In this document: positions 7,606 through 13,530 of the stretch, piece after piece
Position numbering within the stretch: position 1 is the stretch's first letter
Layout of the letters: each line of letters opens with the position of its first letter
Position numbers and translations under genes: made by a program
Notes under the pieces: generated by a model
The model's input: the letters and a program-made list of their open reading frames with translations, nothing else
What the model was told of the DNA's origin: nothing
Database searches by the model: none
DNA from: Bryobacterales bacterium
GTDB lineage: Bacteria > Cyanobacteriota > Vampirovibrionia > Obscuribacterales > Obscuribacteraceae
Assembly: GCA_903970295.1 (NCBI GenBank)
Contig: CAJCHQ010000386.1
Coordinates: forward strand, 1 to 13,530
Length of the DNA stretch: 13,530 nucleotides
Direction of reading: 5' to 3'

Positions 7606-8463
7606 TTACGTTTCGCTCAAAAACTCAGTGATGATCGTTGTCAGTTGTTTAGGTGTCGCGTAATTGACGCAATGCGGTGCTGCCGGTATCACACAAAATC
7701 GCGAATTCGCCAGGCGGCGTGCCACCTTCTCCGTCCATAGTTGAGGCGCAATCGGATCTTTCTCGCCACGCAAAACCAAAGTCGGGCAATCTATCCTGTC
7801 GAGCTTAGGCATGATGTCGTCTCGGATCATTCTATGAGCAGTCTCGAAGGCGATCGGCACACTCATGTCTGACAGGTCAGCGAATAGCTGTCCTTGTGCA
7901 CCTTGCGGCTCAGCATGGCCGTCTTTGTAGAGTCGATAGGCCTGCTCTATCAGAGTGGGTGCGGATGGGTCGCATGTTGGCCCAGTGAGAATGAGTCGTT
8001 GCACAATTTCAGGATGAGTTGCAACGAGCTGTGCCGCGACCTGGCATCCATAGGAATTGGCAAAAATATGTGTCCTAACCAGCCCGTTCTTGCGAAACCA
8101 TTCGTACAGGACTTCGGCTTGCTCCTCAACTGCAAGTGCATGCGGAGGTCGCGAACTGGCACCATGCCCGGGCATTTCAGGTACGAACACTTGAAGAGCC
8201 TGCGAAAGCAATTCAGCAGTAGGCAATAAATATCGCCGAGAGGCAAGAGCGCCATGGATCATTACGATTTGCGCGTGATCGCCATTGGCGCCATTGTCCG
8301 CGACGTTGCCAGCTACGCTTGACCCAATGAGTGCATGCACTTCATAACCGCGCACGGATGTGTAGGCACTGGAGAAACCATCTGGAATGCCAGAAGGCTT
8401 GACCATCCTGCGCCTCAAATCTCTGGTAAATTGTGGTCCGGCCAAATCTCCTTCAGGGTTCAT
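7606..8463 (-). CDS. Alpha/beta-fold hydrolase
   Basis: A 285-residue single-domain hydrolase with a complete Ser-Asp-His triad: oxyanion motif IHGALAS near 69-75, nucleophile elbow ANSYG with S137, GEKDPIAP with D236 and PHCVNYATP with H264. PEMPGHGAS follows the HG strand as in typical family members. The elbow starts with Ala rather than Gly. The sequence resembles meta-cleavage-product hydrolases and related esterases, but the substrate cannot be named. The start at 8463 is chosen because AAGGA lies about six bases upstream; in-frame starts at 8490 and 8607 have weaker sites and add a low-complexity leader. No signal peptide. Upstream on the same strand is the 73-aa gene, separated by a hairpin, so it is probably expressed from its own promoter in the 8464-8607 stretch, although I see no clear promoter elements there. 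Confidence 0.88.
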   Translation of the reverse strand: MNPEGDLAGPQFTRDLRRRMVKPSGIPDGFSSAYTSVRGYEVHALIGSSVAGNVADNGANGDHAQIVMIHGALASRRYLLPTAELLSQALQVFVPEMPGHGASSRPPHALAVEEQAEVLYEWFRKNGLVRTHIFANSYGCQVAAQLVATHPEIVQRLILTGPTCDPSAPTLIEQAYRLYKDGHAEPQGAQGQLFADLSDMSVPIAFETAHRMIRDDIMPKLDRIDCPTLVLRGEKDPIAPQLWTEKVARRLANSRFCVIPAAPHCVNYATPKQLTTIITEFLSET

Positions 8464-8607
8464 AGGATTCCTTCGCAGGGGCTTCAGCATGCTCTCTGTC
8501 ACAGACCCACAGTTGTCTGGATGTAGAATCAGCTGAGATAGGTTGTAACTGTTATTAGTTCCCGGCTGCGGCGCCTTAGTTCGAGCTTGTCTGCAGCGCA
8601 CAACCAT

Positions 8608-8637
8608 AAACGAAGGGCTGGACCGCTCGGTCCAGCC
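8608..8637 (-). terminator. Hairpin, probable terminator of the 73-aa gene
   Basis: GGCTGGACC (8616-8624) pairs perfectly with GGTCCAGCC (8629-8637) around a GCTC loop. On the minus strand it is followed by CTTCGTTTATG, a weak U-rich tail. It begins 28 bases after the stop of the upstream 73-aa gene. The tail shares TTCGTTT with the other terminator in the window. Confidence 0.6.
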
Positions 8638-8664
8638 ACTCAGTCCATATCTCTGAAAGAAGAA

Positions 8665-8886
8665 CTATGCCAACTTTTTGAGGCGTTGAAAAATACGGTC
8701 GGTCAAGCTCAATACAGTGCCGCACTCTAACTGGTCGACCAGGATTCTCACGTGCTCGTCATGATTTTGTTCGAGGCGTCTGCCCAGTTCGCTTCGCAGA
8801 GCCTGCGCCTTATGAGGCTGTCTGTGCTTGATGTAGACGTGTGCCAGCGCTTTCAACTCTTCAATTTGCCAATTTGAGAATTCCAT
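8665..8886 (-). CDS. Small helical hypothetical protein (73 aa, TPR-like helix pair)
   Basis: I do not recognise this protein. It is predicted to be entirely helical; ELKALAHVYIKHRQPHKAQALRSELGRRL resembles one tetratricopeptide-type helix pair, and the C-terminus is basic (RIFQRLKKLA). A single TPR-like unit is too little to claim a TPR protein. The frame is open up to 8997, but GGAG stands seven bases before the ATG at 8886 and the upstream part has an unrelated Ser/Ile-rich composition, so 8886 is preferred. Followed by the 8608-8637 hairpin, so probably monocistronic. Confidence 0.6.
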   Translation of the reverse strand: MEFSNWQIEELKALAHVYIKHRQPHKAQALRSELGRRLEQNHDEHVRILVDQLECGTVLSLTDRIFQRLKKLA

Positions 8887-9099
8887 GACCTTGCTCCGAT
8901 TTCCTTCCGACGACCTAATATTGCTACTTTCCAGGTTTAAAAAAATCCAGCAATCGAGGTATACCCCCGAAATTTTTTGGCTGATCGCGGCTCTCATTGC
9001 TGTGCTAGTCTAGCAAATCACCGCCGGAGGGCAAGCCAGCAGTGTGCGAGTCACAAGGTTGCCTTCACGGTCCTTCAGAGAGAATAGGTCAGATTAAAA

Positions 9100-9837
9100 A
9101 TGGATGCCACTCAAATCCTCAATAACCTCGCCGAAAAATACGCACTCTGTCGCAGTTATTGCGATGAGGGAGAAGTCGAATTTGACGATGTAAAAGGACA
9201 AATTGAGCACCTACAATTCAAAACTCGTTTTGAAAGACCGGATTACTTTAGCTTCGAATGGCAAGATTACGGACCGAGACGCGGAAAGTCCGAAGGCTTC
9301 TCGGTACTCTGGTCGCTCAAGGAAGAAACCCGAACGCGTTATCGTTGGGGAGTCGAGACCAAGGAAAATCTGCCTTCCGCCATCGCTGGGGCTACGGGGT
9401 GTTCTGCTGGCGCGGCTGATATAGTGCCGGCTTTGTTGATCGAGAGGCTACGTGAGCAAACCCAGACTCTATTGCGCCTGACGGAACTCGAGTTTTTAAG
9501 AGACGAAAATTGCAATGGCATCGATTGCCACCTTTTGCAAGGCTCGCTTTTCAAAAGCGGCGACCACCACCTGTGGATTTCCAAACAGGATTCGGCTCTA
9601 ATTCGACTCCGCCTGGATCAGTCATCATCAGCGGAAGAAATGCGTCGAGATATTGAAGCACTTTTAGCGAATACCGATCTGATGGCGCAGCTCTCAGAAA
9701 AAGGAATAGCACCGCCAACGAAAGTCGAATACAAGGCCAATCGCTTCGTCACTCAATACACTTATAACGATATTCGATTCGACGAACTGGTTACCCGTTT
9801 GCCGGATCCAGAAGAAGTTCTAAGCTCAGGAAATTAA
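9100..9837 (+). CDS. LolA-like/DUF2092-like protein without a visible signal peptide
   Basis: A 245-residue protein with the layout of the LolA/LolB-like fold: an N-terminal helix (ATQILNNLAEKYALCRSYCDEGEVE), successive strands including FKTRFERPDYFSFEWQDYG (about 41-59), and a later CHLLQGSLFKSGDHHLWISKQDSALIRLRL block (about 143-172), which is the usual ligand-binding sheet pattern of bound-lipid carriers and sigma-factor-associated relatives. Members are normally exported, but this protein starts directly with the first helix and no hydrophobic leader is visible upstream in frame. The substrate is unknown. The ribosome binding site is weak (AGGT 13 bases upstream, AGAGAGAA further up). A signal-peptide ORF begins 6 bases after its stop. 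Confidence 0.7.
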   Translation: MDATQILNNLAEKYALCRSYCDEGEVEFDDVKGQIEHLQFKTRFERPDYFSFEWQDYGPRRGKSEGFSVLWSLKEETRTRYRWGVETKENLPSAIAGATGCSAGAADIVPALLIERLREQTQTLLRLTELEFLRDENCNGIDCHLLQGSLFKSGDHHLWISKQDSALIRLRLDQSSSAEEMRRDIEALLANTDLMAQLSEKGIAPPTKVEYKANRFVTQYTYNDIRFDELVTRLPDPEEVLSSGN

Positions 9838-9843
9838 TCGAAG

Positions 9844-10122
9844 TTGCAAAAGAAAACAAATTTTAGGCGGAGCCTGACAGTCATCACAACTGTTGCGCTG
9901 CTGGCCTTGCACGCGGGTCCGTCTTTCGCCGGTGGTGAAACAGAATACGCCCAGGCTATGGTTCTCTACAAAAATCATTCCGCAGTATCAGTAGTGCAAC
10001 GGTCTGCCCGGGCCGCTCGGTGCGACACGTCCTTCAGGAATAGCATTAACTGGACTAGTCGGCAACGGACCGCCAGCCCCTGTGGCACCTGGAGCACCGC
10101 TTGCGGCCGGTACGACGAGTAG
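9844..10122 (+). pseudogene. Signal-peptide ORF, apparently truncated (possible TPR protein remnant)
   Basis: The TTG-started frame opens with a convincing Sec signal: basic QKKTNFRR, a hydrophobic stretch TVITTVALLALHA and a cleavage site at SFA-GG near residue 29. The mature part begins GGETEYAQAMVLYKNH, which looks like the start of a tetratricopeptide repeat. After about residue 45 the sequence turns into an Arg/Ser/Cys/Trp-rich string typical of a shadow frame. From about 9988 the DNA makes better sense on the minus strand as the end of the Gly/Pro-rich gene. I infer that a secreted TPR-type gene lost its body by rearrangement. It could instead be a real 92-aa secreted protein. The 6-base gap to the LolA-like gene suggests a former operon. 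Confidence 0.4.
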
Positions 10123-10368
10123 AGGTGCACTAGACACTCCCGGACCACCAGGACCACCTGTTGAATTGGGCACACCGCAGGTGGCGCCCATAAATCCGTG
10201 CACGGCACCGCTCGAAACTCCCGCTGCACTCATCTCTGATGGAGTCGTGTTTTGAATAGATGGCACCTTGCGCATCATTGCATTGAAGCCGAAGAAGCGA
10301 CCGGCAACCAGGCAAGCAATCGCTACAGCAGCAGCGACACCTGTCCATTCAGATTTCTTGTTCGGCAT
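9988..10368 (-). CDS. Single-pass membrane protein with Gly/Pro/Ala-rich tail (hypothetical)
   Basis: A 126-residue protein. A short basic N-terminus (MPNKKSEW) is followed by a hydrophobic segment (about 9-23, GVAAAVAIACLVAG), then RFFGFNAMMRK and a low-complexity Gly/Pro/Ala/Ser tail with GGPGGPG, SGAPGATGAGGPLP and SGPGRPLHY. The tail is probably disordered and outside the membrane. GAAGG sits five bases before the ATG at 10368; an in-frame GTG at 10374 is also possible. I do not recognise a family. It is divergent from the NosZ-like gene (245 bases between starts) and convergent with the truncated signal-peptide ORF. Confidence 0.55.
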   Translation of the reverse strand: MPNKKSEWTGVAAAVAIACLVAGRFFGFNAMMRKVPSIQNTTPSEMSAAGVSSGAVHGFMGATCGVPNSTGGPGGPGVSSAPLLVVPAASGAPGATGAGGPLPTSPVNAIPEGRVAPSGPGRPLHY

Positions 10369-10612
10369 ACGCACCTTCGGCCGGATACGTCTATTTTACT
10401 ACATTGAAATATCAAAGGGACGCTCGCTTCCGCCAGCTCTAACTTTCTGCAGCGAATTGCAAAATGGCGTGCCCAAAATCGTAGAAAGAATCACTCGCGA
10501 TTATGCCGTTAATTTCGGGAACAACTTCCGAGGTATATCAAATTCTCAATTTTTTACTCGACACGAAATCCGCTTCTCGCATTAACACATCAACAACTGG
10601 GGTGATTTATTT

Positions 10613-12292
10613 ATGGATAAATATCCGATGCAGAAATTTCCCGTGCATAGAGTGATGAAGTTCAAACTTTATCAGTTGTTGACTGGACAGATGGTCACGC
10701 GCAGAGACCTGATGACTGCGGGCGCTGCAGGGGCGACTGGCGTCGCGATAGATCACATGTTTGGCTTTGCTATGTCGTCGAAAACAGTGAAGAAATTGGC
10801 TTCGTCCATTCTTCCGAAAGAGATGATCATCAACGCGGACAAGTTTAAGAAATCGATTGACAATTTAGGACGCTATGTCTATTTGACCCCGCAAAAACTG
10901 GGTGGTGGCACACATGCTGTCGACATGGACTCTGGAAAAACGATGGCGTGGATTAGCTATTGGAACTATGGTGATGCATGTCCGATTTCACATCACCTAG
11001 CGGCATATCCGTCACCTGATCCGTATAAAGAATTTGAATTCGTCAATTCAACTCAGGGTGGGAAGAACGTTCTTATTTATGGCATCCCGACCGATATTGA
11101 AAAGCATGGACTGCTGGATAAGTGGGGGCAAGGCAACCACATCTACCGGGTCAAATATGACGGGAAATCGATGAGTTTGGCCGAAGATATATCGCAGACC
11201 ACCGGTATGGGACTTGGAGTTCACACGACGATCTTTCCCGACGCCAAAGGGTTCGCCGGTGCAGACGGGCAGAAAGACATCTGCGCCTTTTTTAACAGAC
11301 CTAAAGACAGCGAAAACACTCAAGTGATGGCTGCGTTCAGAGCAGACTGGATACCAAATGAAGGCACTGGAAATTTAGAAGAAAACTGGAGCAAAGGCGG
11401 CACTCTTCGTATAGAAAAATTGGTCCAACCGAAAGAAATTGGAAAGTTTGATCTGCAAGGCGTAAGGGGCAATAAAATCGATTGGGAAATGGTGCCTATG
11501 GCGGAGTATCTCGTTTATACAGGACAGCTACCGGGCAGCTCAAAGAACAGCGAGCGCGGCTTGACAGGACTAGATGCCGTAGTCCATCACCCCGGCAATC
11601 GCTACTCAGCGTTGATTGTGCGCATGCTATCCGCATCAGTGATCGTGGACCGTCAAAATTGGGAACCAATCTGTTGTTTGCATAACCCAGAAGGGTCGGC
11701 CGACAATCTCCCAGTTAAGAAAGTCTGCTCCAACCCTGATACGTGGGAAGTCAAATTTGACGATGTGAAATGCGTCGGACATGAAGCTGGCTTTTCGCCC
11801 AGCGGAAGAAACTACGCAATGATGAATAACATCAAGCAGAATAACATGGCAATCTTCGATACTGCAGCACCCGATCCTCGAGATTGGAAACGCATCACAT
11901 TCGTCAGAGATCCCGATTGGGCACCCAATATCGAAAGTCCTAGTCCTTTTCATCTGGCATACTCAATTGATGGAAGCAAGATGTTCGTGTCAGTGCTACA
12001 CCGATATCCTGCAAAAAGTGGTTGCTGTGTTGTCGACACCACATCATGGAAGATCATCAAGAAGTTTCCCAACATAGGACCCGACTGCCAAACAATGTCT
12101 GTGACCTATGACGGGAAATATGTATTTCAGATCTTCAGCGGGTTTCAACGTTTAGAAAGTGGTGTCTTCATTTTCACTCAAGACACCCTCGAGCCCGTAG
12201 GCTACATGCCGAACTTTGGTGGACATCACGACAGCGTGGTAGTTCCCACAAAAGCCGAGCAGATGAAAAACAGTCGTTGCACAACGCTATAG
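10613..12292 (+). CDS. Tat-exported NosZ-like copper beta-propeller, thiocyanate dehydrogenase-like
   Basis: Thiocyanate dehydrogenase (TcDH) oxidises thiocyanate to cyanate and sulfur with a trinuclear copper centre in a seven-bladed propeller related to the catalytic domain of nitrous oxide reductase. This 559-residue protein has a Tat motif VTRRDLM (28-34) with a following Ala/Gly-rich segment, so it should act outside the cytoplasm. It lacks a C-terminal cupredoxin (CuA) domain, so it is not a full NosZ. Blade-leading histidines are seen at H127-H128, H204, H325-H326, H390 (VGHEAGFSPSG), H447 (PFHLAYSIDG) and H538-H539 (GGHHDSV). From memory of TcDH (ligands near 135, 206, 381, 437, 482, 528; catalytic Lys 103 and His 136) the spacing agrees well: K95, H127/H128, H204, H390, H447, H538. 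At the position expected for His 482 the sequence is D491-C492-Q493. GGGG about ten bases upstream serves as ribosome binding site. The FtsX-type permease follows after nine bases. Function as TcDH proper is not certain; family placement is fairly firm. Confidence 0.72.
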   Translation: MDKYPMQKFPVHRVMKFKLYQLLTGQMVTRRDLMTAGAAGATGVAIDHMFGFAMSSKTVKKLASSILPKEMIINADKFKKSIDNLGRYVYLTPQKLGGGTHAVDMDSGKTMAWISYWNYGDACPISHHLAAYPSPDPYKEFEFVNSTQGGKNVLIYGIPTDIEKHGLLDKWGQGNHIYRVKYDGKSMSLAEDISQTTGMGLGVHTTIFPDAKGFAGADGQKDICAFFNRPKDSENTQVMAAFRADWIPNEGTGNLEENWSKGGTLRIEKLVQPKEIGKFDLQGVRGNKIDWEMVPMAEYLVYTGQLPGSSKNSERGLTGLDAVVHHPGNRYSALIVRMLSASVIVDRQNWEPICCLHNPEGSADNLPVKKVCSNPDTWEVKFDDVKCVGHEAGFSPSGRNYAMMNNIKQNNMAIFDTAAPDPRDWKRITFVRDPDWAPNIESPSPFHLAYSIDGSKMFVSVLHRYPAKSGCCVVDTTSWKIIKKFPNIGPDCQTMSVTYDGKYVFQIFSGFQRLESGVFIFTQDTLEPVGYMPNFGGHHDSVVVPTKAEQMKNSRCTTL

Positions 12293-12301
12293 GAATTCGT
12301 G

Positions 12302-13530
12302 GTGCAACAAACTGATTTCTGGCGCCTAGAAAGCAGCACCACGGCTGGCAACCGGACGCAATCTGTGTGGCTATTCAGTTCGCTAGCCTTCCAGAATTTG
12401 CTGCGGCGGCCAACTCGCACTATCATGCTGGTATTCGCGGTCGCGCTGGCGACGGGCGCGGTTTTTGCCGCATTCACCGTTATGCGTGGAATCGAAGCTA
12501 GTATGCAACAGAGCTTTGCCCGTATGGGTGCAGATTTAGTAGTCGTGCCACAAAACGCGATGGTTAATATTACGAGTTCGCTGCTGACCGTTCAGCCCAC
12601 CAACGCCACTCTCGACGCGAATCAATTCAATGCCATTAAAAATCTAGATGGAGTGGCGCAGGTCGCACCACAAACAATCTATCAAGTACCCTTCATGGCG
12701 GGAATGCCGGAGCATAAAATCAATCTGATCGCATTCGATCCCAAAGCCGACTTTACGATCACACCGTGGATAGTGCAGCACCTATCTAGAGCAATGCAAA
12801 CCGGCGATTTGATTAGCGGTGGACGGCGCCCAGAAGCGCTTGATGATGAAGTCTCGCCCTGCGGCGTTCCTTCTCCCGTCTACGCGAAGCTAGGACGTAG
12901 CGGCGTCGGACCCTTAGATGATTCGCTATTTGCGACATACGACACAGTAGAGAACATACTAGCCAAACAAGATGACAACAGCGACTCGTCAATACGTTTC
13001 GACCGTGCAAAAATGTCGGCAGTTCTCGTGCAATTGAAATCGGGCGCAACTCCGGAACAAGTTCGCTTTTCCATCGCCCAAATTTCTGGATTGAAGGTGA
13101 TCGCCGGTGCCCGCATCGTCACAGCCACCAGGCAAACTACAACTGCATTGTTAGGCGGCATGGTAGGCTTCGCGGTCCTGATGCTAATCGGGTTGTACAT
13201 TCTGATCACCCTTCTATTTAGTGCGATCATCAGCGAGCGCCGGCGAGAAATCGGTCTGCTCCGAGCAATCGGTTCGCGAAAAATTCACGTAATGAGCATG
13301 TTGATCGCAGAATCGGTATTCGCCACAGGCAGCGGTGGTCTCTGCGGAATTTTCTTTGGCAGCGCCTTCTTACTTATATTTCAACGATCATTAGTTTATT
13401 ACCTGGAGACGCTGCACGTCGAATTCGCATGGCCGCTCCTGAGTGAAACCATTTCAACTGCTGTAATTTGCGCGGCATTGGCAGCGCTCGGCGGACTGAT
13501 CGGATCAATTTTGCCAGCGTGGAAAGCGAG
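12302..13530 (+). CDS. FtsX/MacB-type ABC transporter permease, partial (C-terminus beyond the right edge)
   Basis: 409 residues are visible. Layout: a cytoplasmic N-terminus, TM1 at about 40-60 (TIMLVFAVALATGAVFAAF), a large extracytoplasmic domain (about 65-280) beginning with MRGIEASMQQSFARMGADLVVVPQ, then TM2 (about 284-310), the coupling-helix motif SERRREIGLLRAIGSRK (311-327), TM3 (about 330-360) and the start of the last TM (about 384-404). This is the MacB/FtsX permease plan. MacB-type systems use a separate ATPase for lipoprotein transport, efflux or periplasmic signalling; the ATPase gene probably lies to the right. The start is GTG: AGGA (12291-12294) overlaps the upstream stop and is seven bases from GTG 12302; GTG 12299 is also in frame but too close. 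The nine-base spacing to the propeller gene means near-certain co-transcription. Confidence 0.9.
   Translation, partial: MQQTDFWRLESSTTAGNRTQSVWLFSSLAFQNLLRRPTRTIMLVFAVALATGAVFAAFTVMRGIEASMQQSFARMGADLVVVPQNAMVNITSSLLTVQPTNATLDANQFNAIKNLDGVAQVAPQTIYQVPFMAGMPEHKINLIAFDPKADFTITPWIVQHLSRAMQTGDLISGGRRPEALDDEVSPCGVPSPVYAKLGRSGVGPLDDSLFATYDTVENILAKQDDNSDSSIRFDRAKMSAVLVQLKSGATPEQVRFSIAQISGLKVIAGARIVTATRQTTTALLGGMVGFAVLMLIGLYILITLLFSAIISERRREIGLLRAIGSRKIHVMSMLIAESVFATGSGGLCGIFFGSAFLLIFQRSLVYYLETLHVEFAWPLLSETISTAVICAALAALGGLIGSILPAWKA

Noticed and set aside
8464..8607. Longer start of the alpha/beta hydrolase at 8607
   Set aside because: The extra 48 residues look unrelated to the family and the best ribosome binding site is before 8463.
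10613..12292. True nitrous oxide reductase NosZ
   Set aside because: There is no C-terminal cupredoxin CuA domain, and the His pattern fits TcDH-like spacing better.
1..13530. CRISPR array, insertion sequence or prophage
   Set aside because: No regularly spaced direct repeats, transposase, integrase or phage genes were seen.

Overview
The window looks like chromosomal DNA of a free-living, Gram-negative-type bacterium of moderate GC content with Tat export. The mix of a clostripain-like C11 peptidase, a PRISE-type reductase, a Tat-exported M3 peptidase, a LolA-like protein and a NosZ-like copper propeller fits an environmental, large-genome lineage. Candidatus Obscuribacter-like non-photosynthetic cyanobacteria are one possibility, but this is an inference from gene content and the sequence does not prove it. 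Most genes are ordinary housekeeping or accessory genes.

Left part (1-5465). A minus-strand clostripain-family gene runs off the left edge; its N-terminal and catalytic parts lie in different frames, so it appears broken. The plus strand then carries a DUF4442 hotdog protein, a complete tRNA-Gln(CUG), and a two-gene cluster: a Tat-signal M3 dipeptidyl carboxypeptidase-like peptidase followed 27 bases later by an agmatinase/arginase-family ureohydrolase. A small low-complexity Pro/Gln-rich ORF closes this part.

Middle part (5485-8886). Five minus-strand genes: a 73-aa helical protein, an alpha/beta hydrolase, a 69-aa charged small protein with a strong ribosome binding site, a DUF2383 ferritin-like four-helix protein with an odd CHICH motif, and a PRISE-type SDR (progesterone 5-beta-reductase/iridoid synthase-like). 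Strong hairpins follow the 73-aa gene and the ferritin-like gene.

Right part (9100-13530). A LolA-like protein without a signal peptide is followed 6 bases later by a signal-peptide ORF that loses sense after about 45 codons, where it meets a convergent Gly/Pro-rich single-pass membrane protein. Then comes the most interesting unit: a Tat-exported, histidine-rich beta-propeller related to the NosZ catalytic domain and, more closely as I read it, to thiocyanate dehydrogenase. It is followed 9 bases later by an FtsX/MacB-type ABC permease that runs off the right edge. The two look like one operon, which suggests an extracytoplasmic copper enzyme with a dedicated transporter. One residue expected to be a copper-ligand histidine appears to be Cys/Gln here.
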